Position numbers and translations under genes: made by a program. DNA of 64,000 bases from Monodelphis domestica (taxonomy: Eukaryota > Chordata > Mammalia > Didelphimorphia > Didelphidae): positions 85,148,102 through 85,212,101 of the forward strand of contig NC_077227.1 of NCBI RefSeq assembly GCF_027887165.1, in the 5' to 3' direction. Below, in pieces: positions 44,956 through 57,206 of the stretch (position 1 is the first letter of the stretch; each line of letters starts with the position of its first letter). The notes below the pieces were generated by a model. That model had not been told where the DNA came from and ran no database searches. It saw only the letters and a list, made by a program, of their open reading frames with translations.

Positions 44956-45344
44956 CCTGCAGCTATCTTGGGTCTTTAAGGGGACTTATTGGCCACTTAG
45001 ATTTAAGAAAGTAACTAAAGGAACAGTGATTAATATTTAAGGCAGGTGATAACAGAGAAAACTACTTCATGATTTCTTACTAGTGTGTAGTTAGCAAAAG
45101 GTGTTTTTGTTAAGACAGATATGTGTTTGCATTGATGTAGAATACTCCTAATGAAGATATTACATCATTTCATATACATAAATCTGCTACTTTTAGCTTT
45201 AGTGAGCCCTCTAAAGATACTGAGAAGTTTGACATGTTTTCCCAGGATTCCAGAGTCTGAATATGTCAGAGGTAGGAGCTGAATATCCATTTCTGATTTC
45301 TTTTCTTTTTTCCTCTTTCTGTCTTTTCACTTCTTTACAATATG
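44956..45344. other. unassigned sequence
   Basis: No gene or repeat recognised. Confidence 0.3.
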
Positions 45345-45892
45345 ACTTCAAACTTCAACATTTAACTGAAAGTGTTTTCTCCAAACTTACCAATGATCTC
45401 TTTACTGTCAAATCTATAAGCATTCATTCAGTTCATATTTTTTTACCTCTCTACCAGGTTTGATACTATTGATCAACACCTCTTTCTGAGTTATCTTTTC
45501 TCTAGTTTTAGTGATCCTGCTCTTTTCTGGTTTTCCTCCTACCTGTTTTACTGCTTCTTCTCAGTCTTCCTTGGATCTTGATCCTCATCATCACCACTAA
45601 ACATGAATGTCTCCCAAGGCTCTGTCCTAGGTTCTCTCATTTATTTATTTTTGCTCTATACTACCTCATATGGTGATCTTATCAGTTTCCATAGGTTCAG
45701 ATATCACTTCTAGTAATACCTAATGACAATCTAGATGATTTCCAGATCTATATATCAACCTCTTGTCTCTTTCATGAACTTTAGTTTCTCATTACCAACT
45801 GCTTAATAGATATTTCAAACTAGATGTCCCATAGGCATTTCAAATTCAACATGTCCAAAATAGAATTAATTATATAAGATGTCCAAAAGTTT
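45345..45892 (+). pseudogene. L2 (CR1-clade) LINE reverse transcriptase relic
   Basis: L2 encodes an RT of the CR1 clade. Translating the + strand gives 'FDTIDHQ', then 'VSQGSVLGSLI' (intact elements read VPQGSVLGPLLF), 'YGDLISFH', and after a frameshift 'DDFQIYIS' (the YADDTQIYIS catalytic block). The end matches the CPIGISNST..K segment (HLKLNMSKTE in intact copies). Stops and frameshifts abound. It is cut at about 45893 by the antisense L1. Confidence 0.75.
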
Positions 45893-46441
45893 TAGTGAAT
45901 TTTTTCTCTCTTTACTATTTTTCTTTTTTTTGCTTTAACTTTATTTTTTATTAAGTTTAATTAATTAATTAATTTAGAATATTTTTCCCTTGGTTATATG
46001 ATTCATGTTCTTTACCTCCTCTCCTTCCAGCCCCCTCCCATAGGTAACAAGTACTTCCACTGGGTTTTACATGTATCATTGATCAAGACCTATTTCCATA
46101 TTATTAATATTTGCAAGAGAGTGATCATTTAGGGTCTATACCCCAATCATATTCCCATTGAACCATGTGATCAATCATATGTTTTTCTTCTGGGTTTCTA
46201 CTCTCACAGTTCTTTCTCTGGATGCAGATAGTGTCTTTCTCATAAGTTCGTGGAATTGTACTGGGTCATTGCATTGCTGCTAGTAGAGAAATCCATTACA
46301 TTCGCTTCTGCCACAGTATATCAGTCTCTATGTACAATGTTCTTCTGGTTCTGCTCCTTTCACTTTGCATCAATTCCTGGAGGTCATTCCAGTTCACATG
46401 GAATTCCTCTAGTTCATTATTCCTTTGAGCACAATAGTATT

Positions 46442-46737
46442 TGTAAAGGTTGAAATTAAATCTCATTAATAATATTATATTTTACGAGATTTATTAATGA
46501 TCATTAGAAATCAAGGAAGAAAGAAGATACAAAATAAAGACCACATGCCATTAGTTGGTTAGCCATTTTTAGCCATCCCCACTCACCAGCATCATTGCTG
46601 TTTCTATATCAGAGAGACGGAGCCTCCAAAGCCCACGCCCTTTATCCTCTATCTACAGGAAGTACATAATGACAGGAAGTTAGTGGGCTCCTGGGATATG
46701 TAGTTCTTTTTTAGGGTAACAAATTTTCAATCATTCA
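46442..46737 (-). repeat. 3' LTR (left copy) of the antisense provirus
   Basis: 296 bp; on + it reads 'tgtaaaggtt' to 'caatcattca'. By eye about 28 positions differ from the right copy, roughly 9-10 percent. Antisense 'aataaa' (+ 'tttatt' at about 46491) supplies a poly-A signal. Confidence 0.9.
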
Positions 46738-49700
46738 TTCCTCCCTGAGATTGGTGGAAGACTAGTCACTCCAGTGGGTCTTGTAAACACACCAACTTTG
46801 AAATTGCAATAATTTGAGGAGAAGAGGAAAAGAGATCAAAACCAATAATTGCTAGGTGCATTGACAAAAATTCAGTTAGGGGGCAGTCCCTTTTTGGCAT
46901 AAAAGTATACATTCAAATTAAATGTTCAATCAACCTTCAGTTCAATCAACTACACTCAAAGTTCATTCTGAATCTTCTTGATGTAGTTTGTGGTCTGTGG
47001 AAGCATCTTCATGGTGCCTTCTAAGAAGAGTTCATTTTCTAGATTTGGAGAGGTATCATGTTTCTTAACCTAAAATTACTCTCAAAAGGAATTTAAAATT
47101 TTCAATTTAAAATAATAATACATTCCCCCTGAAGAAAGTGTTGAAAAACACAGGGATCACTTAGGGATGCATGACTGAGTTATGAGGTATATGAATCAAT
47201 TGGGAAGGGAATAAAAATATTTTTAAAAATCCAAATAAAAAATAAGTTCTGGATGAAATATAGACTATCAAAATTTTGTGTGTAAAAATTCTAAGTAAAG
47301 AAAAATAAATCCATAACAGGTCCTTGAATCAGGACCCAATTAAAATGATTTAAGAAATTATGTATTTACCCAATCAGTAGCCAGGACTATAGAAAGTTTG
47401 CCACACCATGAAAGACAGAAAAGGGACTAGATTATAAGAGCCAGGTAGGAGCCAAATTTGAGATACTTGGTAGAATATGGGACAAGGAAGATGTAATATT
47501 TTTTGGGGAAAAGAATGGAATATTGAACAGAGGATACTGTAGGCTTTATAACAGGGAAGGGAGAGAGGGAATATGGCTGCCAATAAGGCAAAAGGAGAGA
47601 GATGCCCCCTGCCAAGAGGCTATTTTTTAAAAAATGGGGTTCCCGAGAAATGGGCCACTTATGATAGCCTGTGGGGAAGTTTTTCTCTATGGATTGATGA
47701 GGAAGATGCCCCAGAGCAGGTAAGCACAGACCCTCCTGAGGGACAAGCCTCGCCCAGATCAAAGTCACCCAGCAGGGGTCCAATAAGGACTGTTTATAGT
47801 GACTGTCTGTCCTGAGGTTCAGCTCCATCTATGTTCCTGAAATGTTAGTCCTCTTATCTGACTGCAATATTCAAATATAGATAAATTTTAATAACAAATT
47901 TGGATTGTGGAGGTGTCAGGGAAGAGGAAATAGGAATGTCCCTAGATAAGGTTTGAGTCTCTCTCAGCTTTTGAGCTGAAGCCAGGACTCATAGGCTGGT
48001 GGAGGGTTTCTCTTATTCCTGTCTATGCTATATTTGTGCTAGCTTTTTTAATTTCAAAGTCTTAGCAGTAGACAGCAAGATGAAGAAAGTTCTCACTTTC
48101 AGAGCTGGTTGGGCCTGTCTCTTCAGTTTCCCCTTCCACAAAGACCTGCCTTTAACACATGTTAAAAGCCACAACCTCAAACCCCAAACAAGTTCAAATA
48201 CTCTTGTCTTGGCTCACAATTTTCATAAATCCCATTGGGATTGATTGGTCTCTTTGACCTTGTGCTCAATAGGCACTATGCAGTTTAGCTTTGTGCTTCT
48301 TTGGCACTGTACAATGGCTCTTTTTATATTCTCTTGTCAGACAGAATCATTAAGCAAAGTCCAATAATTCTTTTTTAAACAATCAGTGGCATCATTTTTA
48401 TAGTCTCAAGCTTTTGGGGCACACATTGACATTATAGCAAATATATTTTAAACTTATATTACTGTAAAATCAAAAAAATTAATGAAAATCTTCTCAGTGC
48501 TGGTGACCTGTGCTTCAAATACAAAATGGCAAGAAAAAATAAAACAAATAATATATTACACATGCAAGCAAAAACAATAATAAAAGTTTTAAAAACCAAA
48601 AATATATCATTTACAATCATTGACACTCTGTTTGCTAAGGAAATGTAGGACACACAGGTTTCTCACCAAAAATTAGATCCATTTCCTCTTAAAACCTGAC
48701 CATGATCCACTGTGAGTACAAGCAATTGATTTTCACAAAGTAAGTTTTTTATAAAGAACAATAGTACAACATGTAATGCACATTCAAAAATTATCAAAAT
48801 CTCCAAAATTATAATAGCCTATCTAATGACATTAGCAAACAAACCCACTATCAAATTTTATATAAGTTGCTGTATGACAAAAAAAATAACAACCTCATGA
48901 ACTGATGGATATTTGTCACAATTTTTACAGATGTAGCAAATCTTTCAACCTTGGCAAGTATATTTTTAAACAAAGTAAAACTTATTTGGGTCTAGAACAT
49001 CACCAAGAAATCTAGATTATTCTGGTGGAAGTAAATTAAACTGAAGAATTTTGCCGGTGCTCTTTTTGGCTTCCTGCTTCATAGAAATGCTTTGGTAGTA
49101 TTAATGTTAATTTTTAGAATTAAAGACTGAATATATAATTAAAGGTCACCAAGGATTTCACTTATGTAAATCCTGAATGAAACACTCAAGTCAGAATGGA
49201 GTTTTATGATAATTTAATTACAACAGGAGTAAGAAATTATTAGAGGGAGAGAGAGAGAGGGAAAGAAGGGAAGAGGGAGAGAAGGAAAGAAGGAAAGAAG
49301 TTAACTCAACTTTCTGGCAGAGCCCAAAGGAGTTTAGGCCTTGGAGGGCCAAGACAGGGAAGAGAGTCAGTCCTTCTCACCCATGTGACCAATCTGATGG
49401 AAAGCTTTCTGTGGGCCTCCTCCCAGCTTGAGCTCCAGGATTGAACTGGCATCTAGCCCTCTCCATAGGAAGTGCGTGAACTCCAGAAGCTGTTCTCTAC
49501 CTCAATTCCTGTGTCTCACATGTGCCAATGGTGGCCCAAGCTTGGCTCAGGATAGCCCAGGGGGGCAGTTAGTTGTTTCTGATTTGTCATTACCTAGCAC
49601 ATGCCCATGTAGTGTGGGTGTGCACATTCTTGGGTGCTAGACCAAGCAAGATGGAGGAAATTTAAAAATCACAGTAGGAACATTTCTTTGTTTCTCTACC

Positions 49701-51050
49701 TTTAATACAACATTCTTTAAAATATAAATATAAAAAAAACTCACCCATTCAGAAACCACTATTTATTTAAAATTATTTCTGAAGACCCCTTAACATTATA
49801 ATTAAACTCTTAGCTCATTAAATTCTCTAAAGGTTGTTAGCCAGGTTGAGTCCATCCATCATCTATGTGACAATTAACAAATGCAAAATGGAAAAAAAGG
49901 CTATTTATGGGCTTTTACAATTTTTTGTTCAGTAGTCATAAGGGAAAGGAAACAGAACATATCTAATAGTTAAAACACAGTAGATTAAAATGATTCAGTG
50001 TAACAGAATATTATCAAATACATTTAATATATGAACTTAAAACAACAAAATTAAATATTAAACAAAACAATCAGTAAAATACAATAAGATACAGAGACTT
50101 CAATTTAAAAAAAATGGAGTCTGAAAAGGCTTAAAATTTCACCTCCAGACCCTTTAAAGTTCCTTTTTCTAAAATTCAGATCCCTATTGTCAGCATTGTG
50201 AAATCTCCCATAGTGAGGGAGAACATGGGTTTTAGGAATCTCAAACTGGGCAGGCCCAAATGGCAAAGGGTTGTAGGGGGATGAATTTCTCCCCTGAATC
50301 TCAGGAAAGATAATTGATAGGATCAGTTGTAGAAAGAAAAAAACATCCTAAAGCTGGAAGCTGTTTGAAATAGGTAATGCAGTGCTCTTTCATAGAATAT
50401 GCCATGATTGTAATCAATTTCCTGTTTGGAAGAGTCTTTTCCTTTTCCCTGTCCCCACTGAGGTAAAATGTTAGTTCCCCCAGAGGGAGTTAGGATGCCA
50501 ATCATTGCCTAAGGAAAAAAATACCCTGTTTTTTTTACCATCTTCCCTGAGGAGGGACTCCAAGGACTTCTAGTTTCTCAGTGGCAGCAATCAGCCCAGC
50601 AGAGGCAGCAACAGTGATCAGGGTCAGGTCAGGGTGGAGGCCAATTTAGGATCAGAATTGGAGATCAGGAGGAGGATTTCTGGAGGCTGGGGTCTGGGGC
50701 TGGGTGAGTGATCTGGGTCCAGAAGATCAGGAGGAAGCAGTATCAGCAATGCCAGAGTCATCAGCTAGGAGGAATGAAGGAGGAATAAGGAATGAAAGAC
50801 TCAAGCAGAGAAGCGGTTTATTTCTTCTTCACCAAGAGTCCCGCCAATAAAAACAGTTTGGCCAGTAGGGAGAGCAAGCAACAGGGCAAAAAGTAGGAAA
50901 AGAAAAATGCAGCAGCTCCAAAGAAAATTAGCTTATGAGGGTGAGTGGGGTGGGCAAAAAGCCTTGGTAAGAGAAATGTGGCTTAAAAACATTTATCTAG
51001 GTTATCTTGAAATTTTGAGAGTTTCTTCTCCAACTAGTGGTCACCATCGA
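46738..51050 (-). other. internal region of the antisense provirus, non-coding
   Basis: 4.3 kb. It includes the polypurine tract, the segments shared with the other ERV, and AT-rich DNA at 48480-49150. There is a candidate nested LTR at 49165-49712, with a purine-rich tract at 49234-49297. A second LTR-like patch near 50800-50900 carries antisense 'aataaaccgcttctctgcttgag'. No intact retroviral frame. The expected primer-binding site next to the right LTR ('tcgatggtgaccactagttgg' antisense) does not clearly match a tRNA I know. Confidence 0.6.
49165..49712 (-). repeat. candidate solo LTR nested in the antisense provirus
   Basis: Starts 'tgtaaatcctgaatg' and ends 'taatacaaca' (TG..CA) and has LTR-like composition, including an antisense pyrimidine-rich tract followed by 'taattaaattatcataaaa'. 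No target duplication was found at these ends, so boundaries and identity are uncertain. Confidence 0.35.
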
Positions 51051-51346
51051 TGTAAAAGTTAAAATTAAATCTCAATAATAATATTATATTTTAAGAGATT
51101 TATTAATGATCATTAGCAATCAAGGAAGAAAGAAGATACAAAATAAAGACCATGTGCCCATGGCTGGTTAGCCATTTTTAGCCATCCCCACTCACTACCA
51201 TCACTGCTGTTTCTACATCAGAGAGACAGAGCCTCTAAAGCTCATGCCCTTTATCCTCTGTCTATAGGAAGTACATAATGACAGGAAGTCAGTTGGATCT
51301 TGGGATATGTAGTTATTTTTTAGGGTAACAGATTTTCAATCATACA
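51051..51346 (-). repeat. 5' LTR (right copy) of the antisense provirus
   Basis: 296 bp, exactly the same length as the left copy, 'tgtaaaagtt' to 'caatcataca'. Antisense order: 'cccaagatcc..' U3-like, 'aggataaaggg' as a possible TATA variant, and 'aataaatctctt' as the poly-A signal. Confidence 0.9.
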
Positions 51347-51701
51347 TGTTCCAACACCAACAGATACCACAATTTATTCAGCCATTCACCAATCAAAGGG
51401 CATCCCCTTATTTTTCAATTTTTTTGCCACCACAAAGAGCATAGCTATAAATATTTTTGTACACATATTTTCCCTATTATCTCTTTGGGGTACAACCCCA
51501 TCAGTGGTATGGCTGGATCAAGGGGCAAGAAATCTTTTAATGCCCTTTGGGCATAGTTCAAAATTGCCATGCAGAATGGTTGGATCAATTCACAACTCCA
51601 CCAGCAATGCATTAGTGCTCCATTTTTGCCACATCCCCTCCAACATTTATTACTTTCCTTTGCTATCATATTAATCAATCTGCTAGGTGTGAGGTGGTAT
51701 C

Positions 51702-52736
51702 TGTGATAGAGACTTGAAGAGAGAGAGTTTTGGCAGGACAAGCCAAGATGCAAGAAACAAGGCTGGGGACCTGTCTGTCAATCAAGGAGAAGGTTCCAAA
51801 TGGAATGTTCCCAGGAGTTGGTAGTTGGGGGTCTGTCCACAGAGGAGAAAAAGCAGGAACTTGGACTTTGACTTTTTTCTCTCTGAGAGTTGAAGCTGGC
51901 TGAAGGACCCTTGAGGGGCTGCCTTGGCTTATCTCACAAAAGGAGGATCTCACAAAAGGAGGATCTGATTCTGTCTCTCTCTCTGAGATTTTATTGACCA
52001 GTTGGAGGAAAGCCAGGCTGAAGGGGAGATTTTTTTCTTGGTGACTGGCAGAGGGGGGAAGAAGCTGAACTGATCTTATTAACTTCTGTAACAAGCTGAA
52101 GGACCCTTGAGGGGGGCTTCTGAAATTAGGCTGAGAGACCTTGATGGATTTTTGAAGAAGAAAGAAGATTTTAAACAGTTGTCCTCAATCCATCTCTCTA
52201 ACTGTCCCTCTGTCACAGTTGTGACTGGACTATTTTCCCAAACCTTCAAATTCTCCCTCATTATATATTAGGGAAACCCTCATCCCTCTTTCCTTAGTTT
52301 CCCATCCTATTGTTTCCCAATAAACACCTTACCTGAGAAAAGAAAGGAAGAAGTTTTTTTTTATAAATATTATAATTCACTCCAGGGGGTGGGGGGAGGA
52401 AGAAGCCAATGGCTTCCAGAAGAGACTGGGGGGGGAGAGGGTTGGAGAAGGGAGGGAGTGAAGGGAGGAGGAGGTTAGGAAATAGATTGATCCATCAGCC
52501 TTCAATAGGGATTATAGGCAAACCCCAGAGCATTCCCTTGCATCAGCAGTGCCCTGTACCAGCATCTCTCTACCTGTAGCAGCATCATTGTGGAAGCATT
52601 TCCCTCTGTCTCTGAAGCAGCATCTCTCAGTATTTCTCAACTACCTCCATAATTTAGCAGTTCTGTCACAGTTAAGCCAGAGTATCTTCCAGTTATTGTA
52701 TAAGAAATAATTTCCTCAGTTTACATTTCTATTTCA
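51702..52736 (+). mobile_element. solo LTR 3 (different ERV family)
   Basis: 1035 bp, 'tgtgatagag' to 'tttctatttca'. The flanks are TATC (51698-51701) and TACC (52737-52740), a 4-bp duplication with one difference; the L1 consensus here reads TACC. 'aataaa' at about 52319 sets the + orientation. It contains the repeated motif 'gctgaaggacccttgagggg' (about 51898 and 52094), a short 'cacaaaaggaggatct' duplication near 51935-51968, and a G-run cluster at 52384-52480. It is not similar to the 38732 or 46442 LTR families. Confidence 0.85.
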
Positions 52737-52879
52737 TACCTCAGAATTGTTTTGATTTGCATTTCTCTAACTTAAGTGAAGTTTTAAGCTATTAAGGTGT
52801 TTAACTATATCAAGGCTTCTGAAACACCTTGTATTTCCCCTCAAACTGTTTCTTCTACCCAATTTTTCTATTATTGACA

Positions 52880-53425
52880 AGGACATTAGTCTCTCTCCCA
52901 ATCACTCTGGTTTACAACCTTGGTATCTGTCTCTTTTTCAATCTATTCTACATTCAACTGTCAAAGTGATTTTCCTAAAGTTTAGGTCAGACCATATCAC
53001 CCTTCTATTTAATAAACCCTAATGGCTTCTTACTAGGTTTTGGCTAAACTCTTTTCTTTTGAATATAAGTGCTTTGTAATATGAACACTTCCTATATTTC
53101 CAGCTTTCTTACTTTGCTTCCCATTAGGTACTGTATGTCTTAGTCAAACTGGCTAAATTACTGTTCCTCATAAATAATCATTGATCTCTTCGGTCTCTGT
53201 GCCTTGGTACTGGCTATGCCCTGTCTTTGTGTACTTACCTTCATCATTTAGAATCATTCTGACTTCTTTCAATATCAATTTAAATTCTATATTCTGCAAA
53301 AGATCTTTTCCAATGTTCCCAGGAACTAGTATCTTCCCTAAGTTACTTCACATATATTCCATTTTTATCTTATATATACCTGCTTAAATATTTTTCTCTC
53401 CCACAAGAATAAGGTCTTATGTCAG
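52880..53425 (+). repeat. L2-like LINE fragment (post-RT to 3' region)
   Basis: 'tcactctggtttacaaccttggtatctgtctc', 'tcaaagtgattttcctaaagtttaggtcagaccatatcacc', 'aataaaccctaatggcttctta' and 'tctctgtgccttggtactggctatgcc' follow the L2 order. Confidence 0.65.
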
Positions 53426-54915
53426 GAGACATGCATAATTAAACCAGTGCCTTCCTCACATATCCCATATTCTCTTTCTGCTCTCCTTCTAGTAGGTCCC
53501 TTGATTTCTCTGGCATCATTTGCACTGTCCTAGATAGAGCTTATGTGACATGCTCAGTGAGCACCTATTGCCTGTAGCTGAAGATGCAGCTGCTTTGCTG
53601 CTGAGAGCATTATTTTCCAGGTGAGCAAAGTTCACAGTTGTGCTTCCCAATGTCCCTCTGCATACACTGAATTTCTCTGCTAGTGCTCAGCACCAAAAAT
53701 TATTCTTATTCTGGCACCTATTTCTTATAATTTCAGGCAGGACAGTACTATCATTGTAGCAGATGCAGGGATGTGATGATGTCACCAATTAAAACTAATT
53801 AAGGGAGTTGAACCTAAATTATGTAGCCAGTCAGAGTTTTTGAGGGCCTAACCTGAAGGTCTATTCATTAAATTTTTGTAAACTCATTCTTGGGAGCCAA
53901 TGTGAACTAGCAGACAACAGAGTTTACATGTTGAGGGTCTGATTTGATCCTTTATAGCATCTAAGAAGTAGGTCTTTGTACCCATTTTATGCATAAAATT
54001 TGGGAAAAGGAATAATTGTCCTAGAAAATATCAGGTGTACCATGAGTAGCACCAAGCCCCTTTAAAAATAGTTTAAAATTTGACTTGTGTTGAAGGAATT
54101 TGCTATAGAAGTGAGGTGACCCTATGGCTTTAAACCTAAGATGATATTCATTTTGGACCTCTATGATGTCTCATATTTAATAGCTCAGGATTTTATATTT
54201 AACCAAGTCCTTTGTTCCACAGCCAAAGATCATTTTTTATAGCAAAGTCCTAAGAGCTTATTTTAAAACGTTCTTTTATTTCTTATTTTTATCTCTATTT
54301 CTTCCCTAATTTTAGTTTTTGAAATGCAGAGGTCAAAACTAGAGGTGCACTAGCATTAATCATTGATCTACATGGGTAAATGTCCATTAGATCATTCTGG
54401 GTTTGTGACAAATTTAAGTACACAATGTGTAATAACTGTGAGGCCTCTTTAAAAATAGCTCAGGGTGGCTATAGCTAGAGACAGAGCCATTACTGGCATT
54501 AGTGTTTGTCTGATTCCATGGATTTGTTCAAAGTAGATAAAGAAGCCTTTACAAGATGGGTTATTTCACAGAGCTTTTTCTTTTTCTTAACAAAGTATAT
54601 CAGCAAGGAGGAGATGATGGTGCTATCCCTTTCCTGGTATCCTTTTCTCTTTCTCCAACTAGATATCTCTATCCTCAAGAGTGTTCAAAGATATTAGACT
54701 CTCCAGACTCATCTGAGGCTAACCTTCATTAGCCACCATTGTCCTGGCTACCAAATATTAACATCTGACCTTCACTCGAATCCTTCTTACCTACCCAGAG
54801 ACATATATAGGATATCAGACTCATATCAGAGGTTCTTATTTTCCTAGCAACATGAAAAATAAAGCACACCTCCTTAGATCACCAGTCCAGAAAGAAAACA
54901 CATACTAACAACACA
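53426..54915. other. unassigned sequence
   Basis: About 1.5 kb with no recognised repeat, RNA or coding frame over 63 codons. It is the longest apparently unique stretch and the best candidate in the window for single-copy DNA. Confidence 0.4.
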
Positions 54916-55060
54916 GAATCAATAATAGTTATTAAATATTTATTGTCTTAACTATGTTCCAGAAATTGAACTAAGTTCTAAGGATATACATACAAAAATA
55001 AAATATAGCCATTAACCTGAAGGAGCTTACATTCTAATGAGAAAGTGAGAGAATTATGAA
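54916..55060 (+). repeat. L2 3'-end fragment
   Basis: 'aaatatttattgtcttaactatgttccag', 'aaggagcttacattctaatgagaaagtgag'. Confidence 0.65.
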
Positions 55061-55164
55061 AGAAAAGAAGGTCCCTAGATACTTCAGAGGTCTGTTTTTT
55101 CTGTACTTGATGGTTCTTGTAATGATTCTATAGCAAAATTCGAAAATGGTTTAGGTCAGATGAT

Positions 55165-55285
55165 TCAGTTCAATGGCCATTTACTAATAATCTGATCTGC
55201 ACAAGGTACCATATTAGATGCTGAGGACATAAATACAAAATTTGAGATCTCTCCCCTCAAGGAGCATACCTGGAGGTTTGGATTG
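55165..55285 (+). repeat. L2 3'-end fragment
   Basis: 'gatgctgaggacataaatac', 'ctcaaggagcatacctgg'. Confidence 0.5.
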
Positions 55286-57206
55286 TATAGGTGTAATGAG
55301 TGAGTGAAAACTTGTGAGCCTGCATTACTGGGAGGATGGCAATTCTTTCCAGAAAGGAAGTTCAGAAGAGGGGAAAGTTTTTAGAGGTGATGAAGTCCAG
55401 AACTAGGATGGTGATTGTGAGAGTTGAGAGGAGGACCAATTTCTCCTGTTCAGGGAATAGTTGGAAGACCAGTTTGACTAGGCTCAAATGAAGCCAGCTT
55501 CCTCTGTTGGGTTTCATAGTTGCTAGAGCATGACCAATTGTGAATGTGGAGGGGACCAGCTCCCTTTACATCATGACTATCTCTGTGATTGAGAGTACTC
55601 ATTTGGAAGCTCGACAGCTACACATTGCCTGGGTCACTTGAGTCTGTTATGATGCCAGACAGAGAAAGACCAGTGGATATGACAGCTTAAGTCACTGCCA
55701 GGGGACAATCAAGGAACAAGGGCTTAAATAAACCAACGGATGTCTAACTTTCCCACTGTACTTTTGCTTATTATTATTAAATTTTATTATTATTAAATAT
55801 TTATGCTACACTCTGTCCTCTTGAATTTCATTTGTCCAGCTAACATTCCTATACTTGAAGGAATCCTAAGAAATAACTTAGCAAACAGCAGAGAAAGGGT
55901 TTGAGAGAATGGATTCCAAGTATTCCTTATGGGGGTGGTATGTGGAAATGTGTTAGCTGAATCCAAAAGTACTGTGAATGAATGGTGTACAATCAACATC
56001 AGCCCCCTCACCTTCTGGAGAAGACAAAAGAAAGTTATCTCTTCAGTGTGAATCCATGGAGCTTGAACTTGGTTGCCTGGTGAATTTGCTGACTCAAATT
56101 CTTGTAGGTAGACTTCTTACTTGTTCACTCTTCTTTGAAGTGAGGATAATGTTTATGCCATAGGAATTTGAAACCACTGTCACATTTTGACTAAAGACAT
56201 CTTGCTAACCCTTATTCAAGATTTCTCCCTTATGTAGTGTGTTCTGGCTGTAGGGGCATTGAGATGCAAAAGGATAACCTGGCCTGAAGCCAAAAGGAGT
56301 ATGTAGATAAGTATTGAGTGTGTGGGATCCTTTGCAGGATCTTAGTTTGACCATGGGGGAAGTGGCATGGGCAGTAAATAGTACTAAACTCATGGAGAAG
56401 CCATTTTTGAATTGATATTGGGTTGGGCCCAAAGCAGGGAAGTCTGGGGAGCTTACAGGTCAGATATGAGGGGTAAAGGAAAAGCATAATTCATTTAGTA
56501 AAGTGGGAGGTGATGTGCAGATTAATTTGATGCTGAGAAAAGGTGAGTAAAGCAAGGGAAATAGATAAGAAAAAAATAAAAGTGAATGGAACACAATGAA
56601 ACTAGATTGGAACTTTGGGGGTAGGCTGCTGCCAAGAGAAGATATTGAGTCAAAGAGCCAAAACATTTATATGTTTCTCTTGAAGGGGAAGAGTAGTGTG
56701 GCATTTCTAATTCTATGCATAATGGAACCTATTGCCCTGAGAATGTGGATCCTTCCACTAGGTGCTACTTTGATTGTGCTGGACTCATGGGATACCTTAG
56801 CCCCAGATGTGAATGCTCTTAGGAAGACTTGAGATATTGATATTTTGGGTTAAAGGTGTTTGAAATTGCTTTTCTCTTTCTCAGCTTTCTGCTGACTTTG
56901 GGATTGTCTCTTCCTTCAGTCTTTTTCTCTTGGTACCAAATCACTTATTTAACTTCCAGGCTAACCCCACTTTTCAATGGGTGTGAGTGGGTTCTAAAAT
57001 TTTTAATCAGATAGGAAAAGAATTTAGTAGAGATTGAACAGTCACTGTGGTTTTTTCTTTACTCAGTATTGCATGGGAACATTGTAGTAGTTGTGTGGTT
57101 GACTCAAGTCTCCATTGTTCTCAGAGGCCTAAAGTCTTAGTGTCAGAGAACCAGAGAATACATGGTTTTTATCATATTTGCTAGTGACAAGGTGCTAAGA
57201 AGGACT
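55286..57206. other. unassigned sequence
   Basis: About 1.9 kb. 55300-55740 has an LTR-like feel ('gggcttaaataaacc' near 55720) but I could not define ends. 55978-56163 and 56596-56832 are open frames of 61 and 78 codons without family signatures. Confidence 0.3.

Larger units (their letters stand above)
46442..51346 (-). mobile_element. antisense LTR provirus with paired 296-bp LTRs
   Basis: Two direct copies of a TG..CA sequence flank 4.3 kb. The flanks carry TATT (46438-46441) and TGTT (51347-51350), a 4-bp duplication with one difference inside L1 copy 4. Orientation is minus because the polypurine tract (reverse complement of 46738-46747, 'cagggaggaa') directly precedes the left LTR in that direction. 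The internal region has no frame that I can match to Gag, Pol or Env; the longest minus frame (47427-47828, 133 codons) lacks retroviral motifs. It shares sequence with the gag-bearing ERV at 46836-46970 and 48337-48471. It is probably a deleted or non-autonomous derivative. Confidence 0.85.
45895..52775 (-). mobile_element. L1 LINE copy 4, 5'-truncated, split by two LTR insertions
   Basis: Antisense L1 in three blocks: 45895-46441 (3' UTR), 51347-51701 (ORF2 C-terminus and 3' UTR start) and 52737-52775. The block ends are adjacent in intact L1: '..gagcacaatagtatt' continues into '..ccaacaccaacagatacc', and '..gtgaggtggta(t/c)c' continues into 'tcagaattgttttgatttgc'. Without insertions it is only about 0.95 kb. 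Confidence 0.9.

Noticed and set aside
47427..47828. 133-codon minus frame in the antisense provirus as a retroviral gene
   Set aside because: No Gag, Pol or Env motif; composition looks like translated non-coding DNA.
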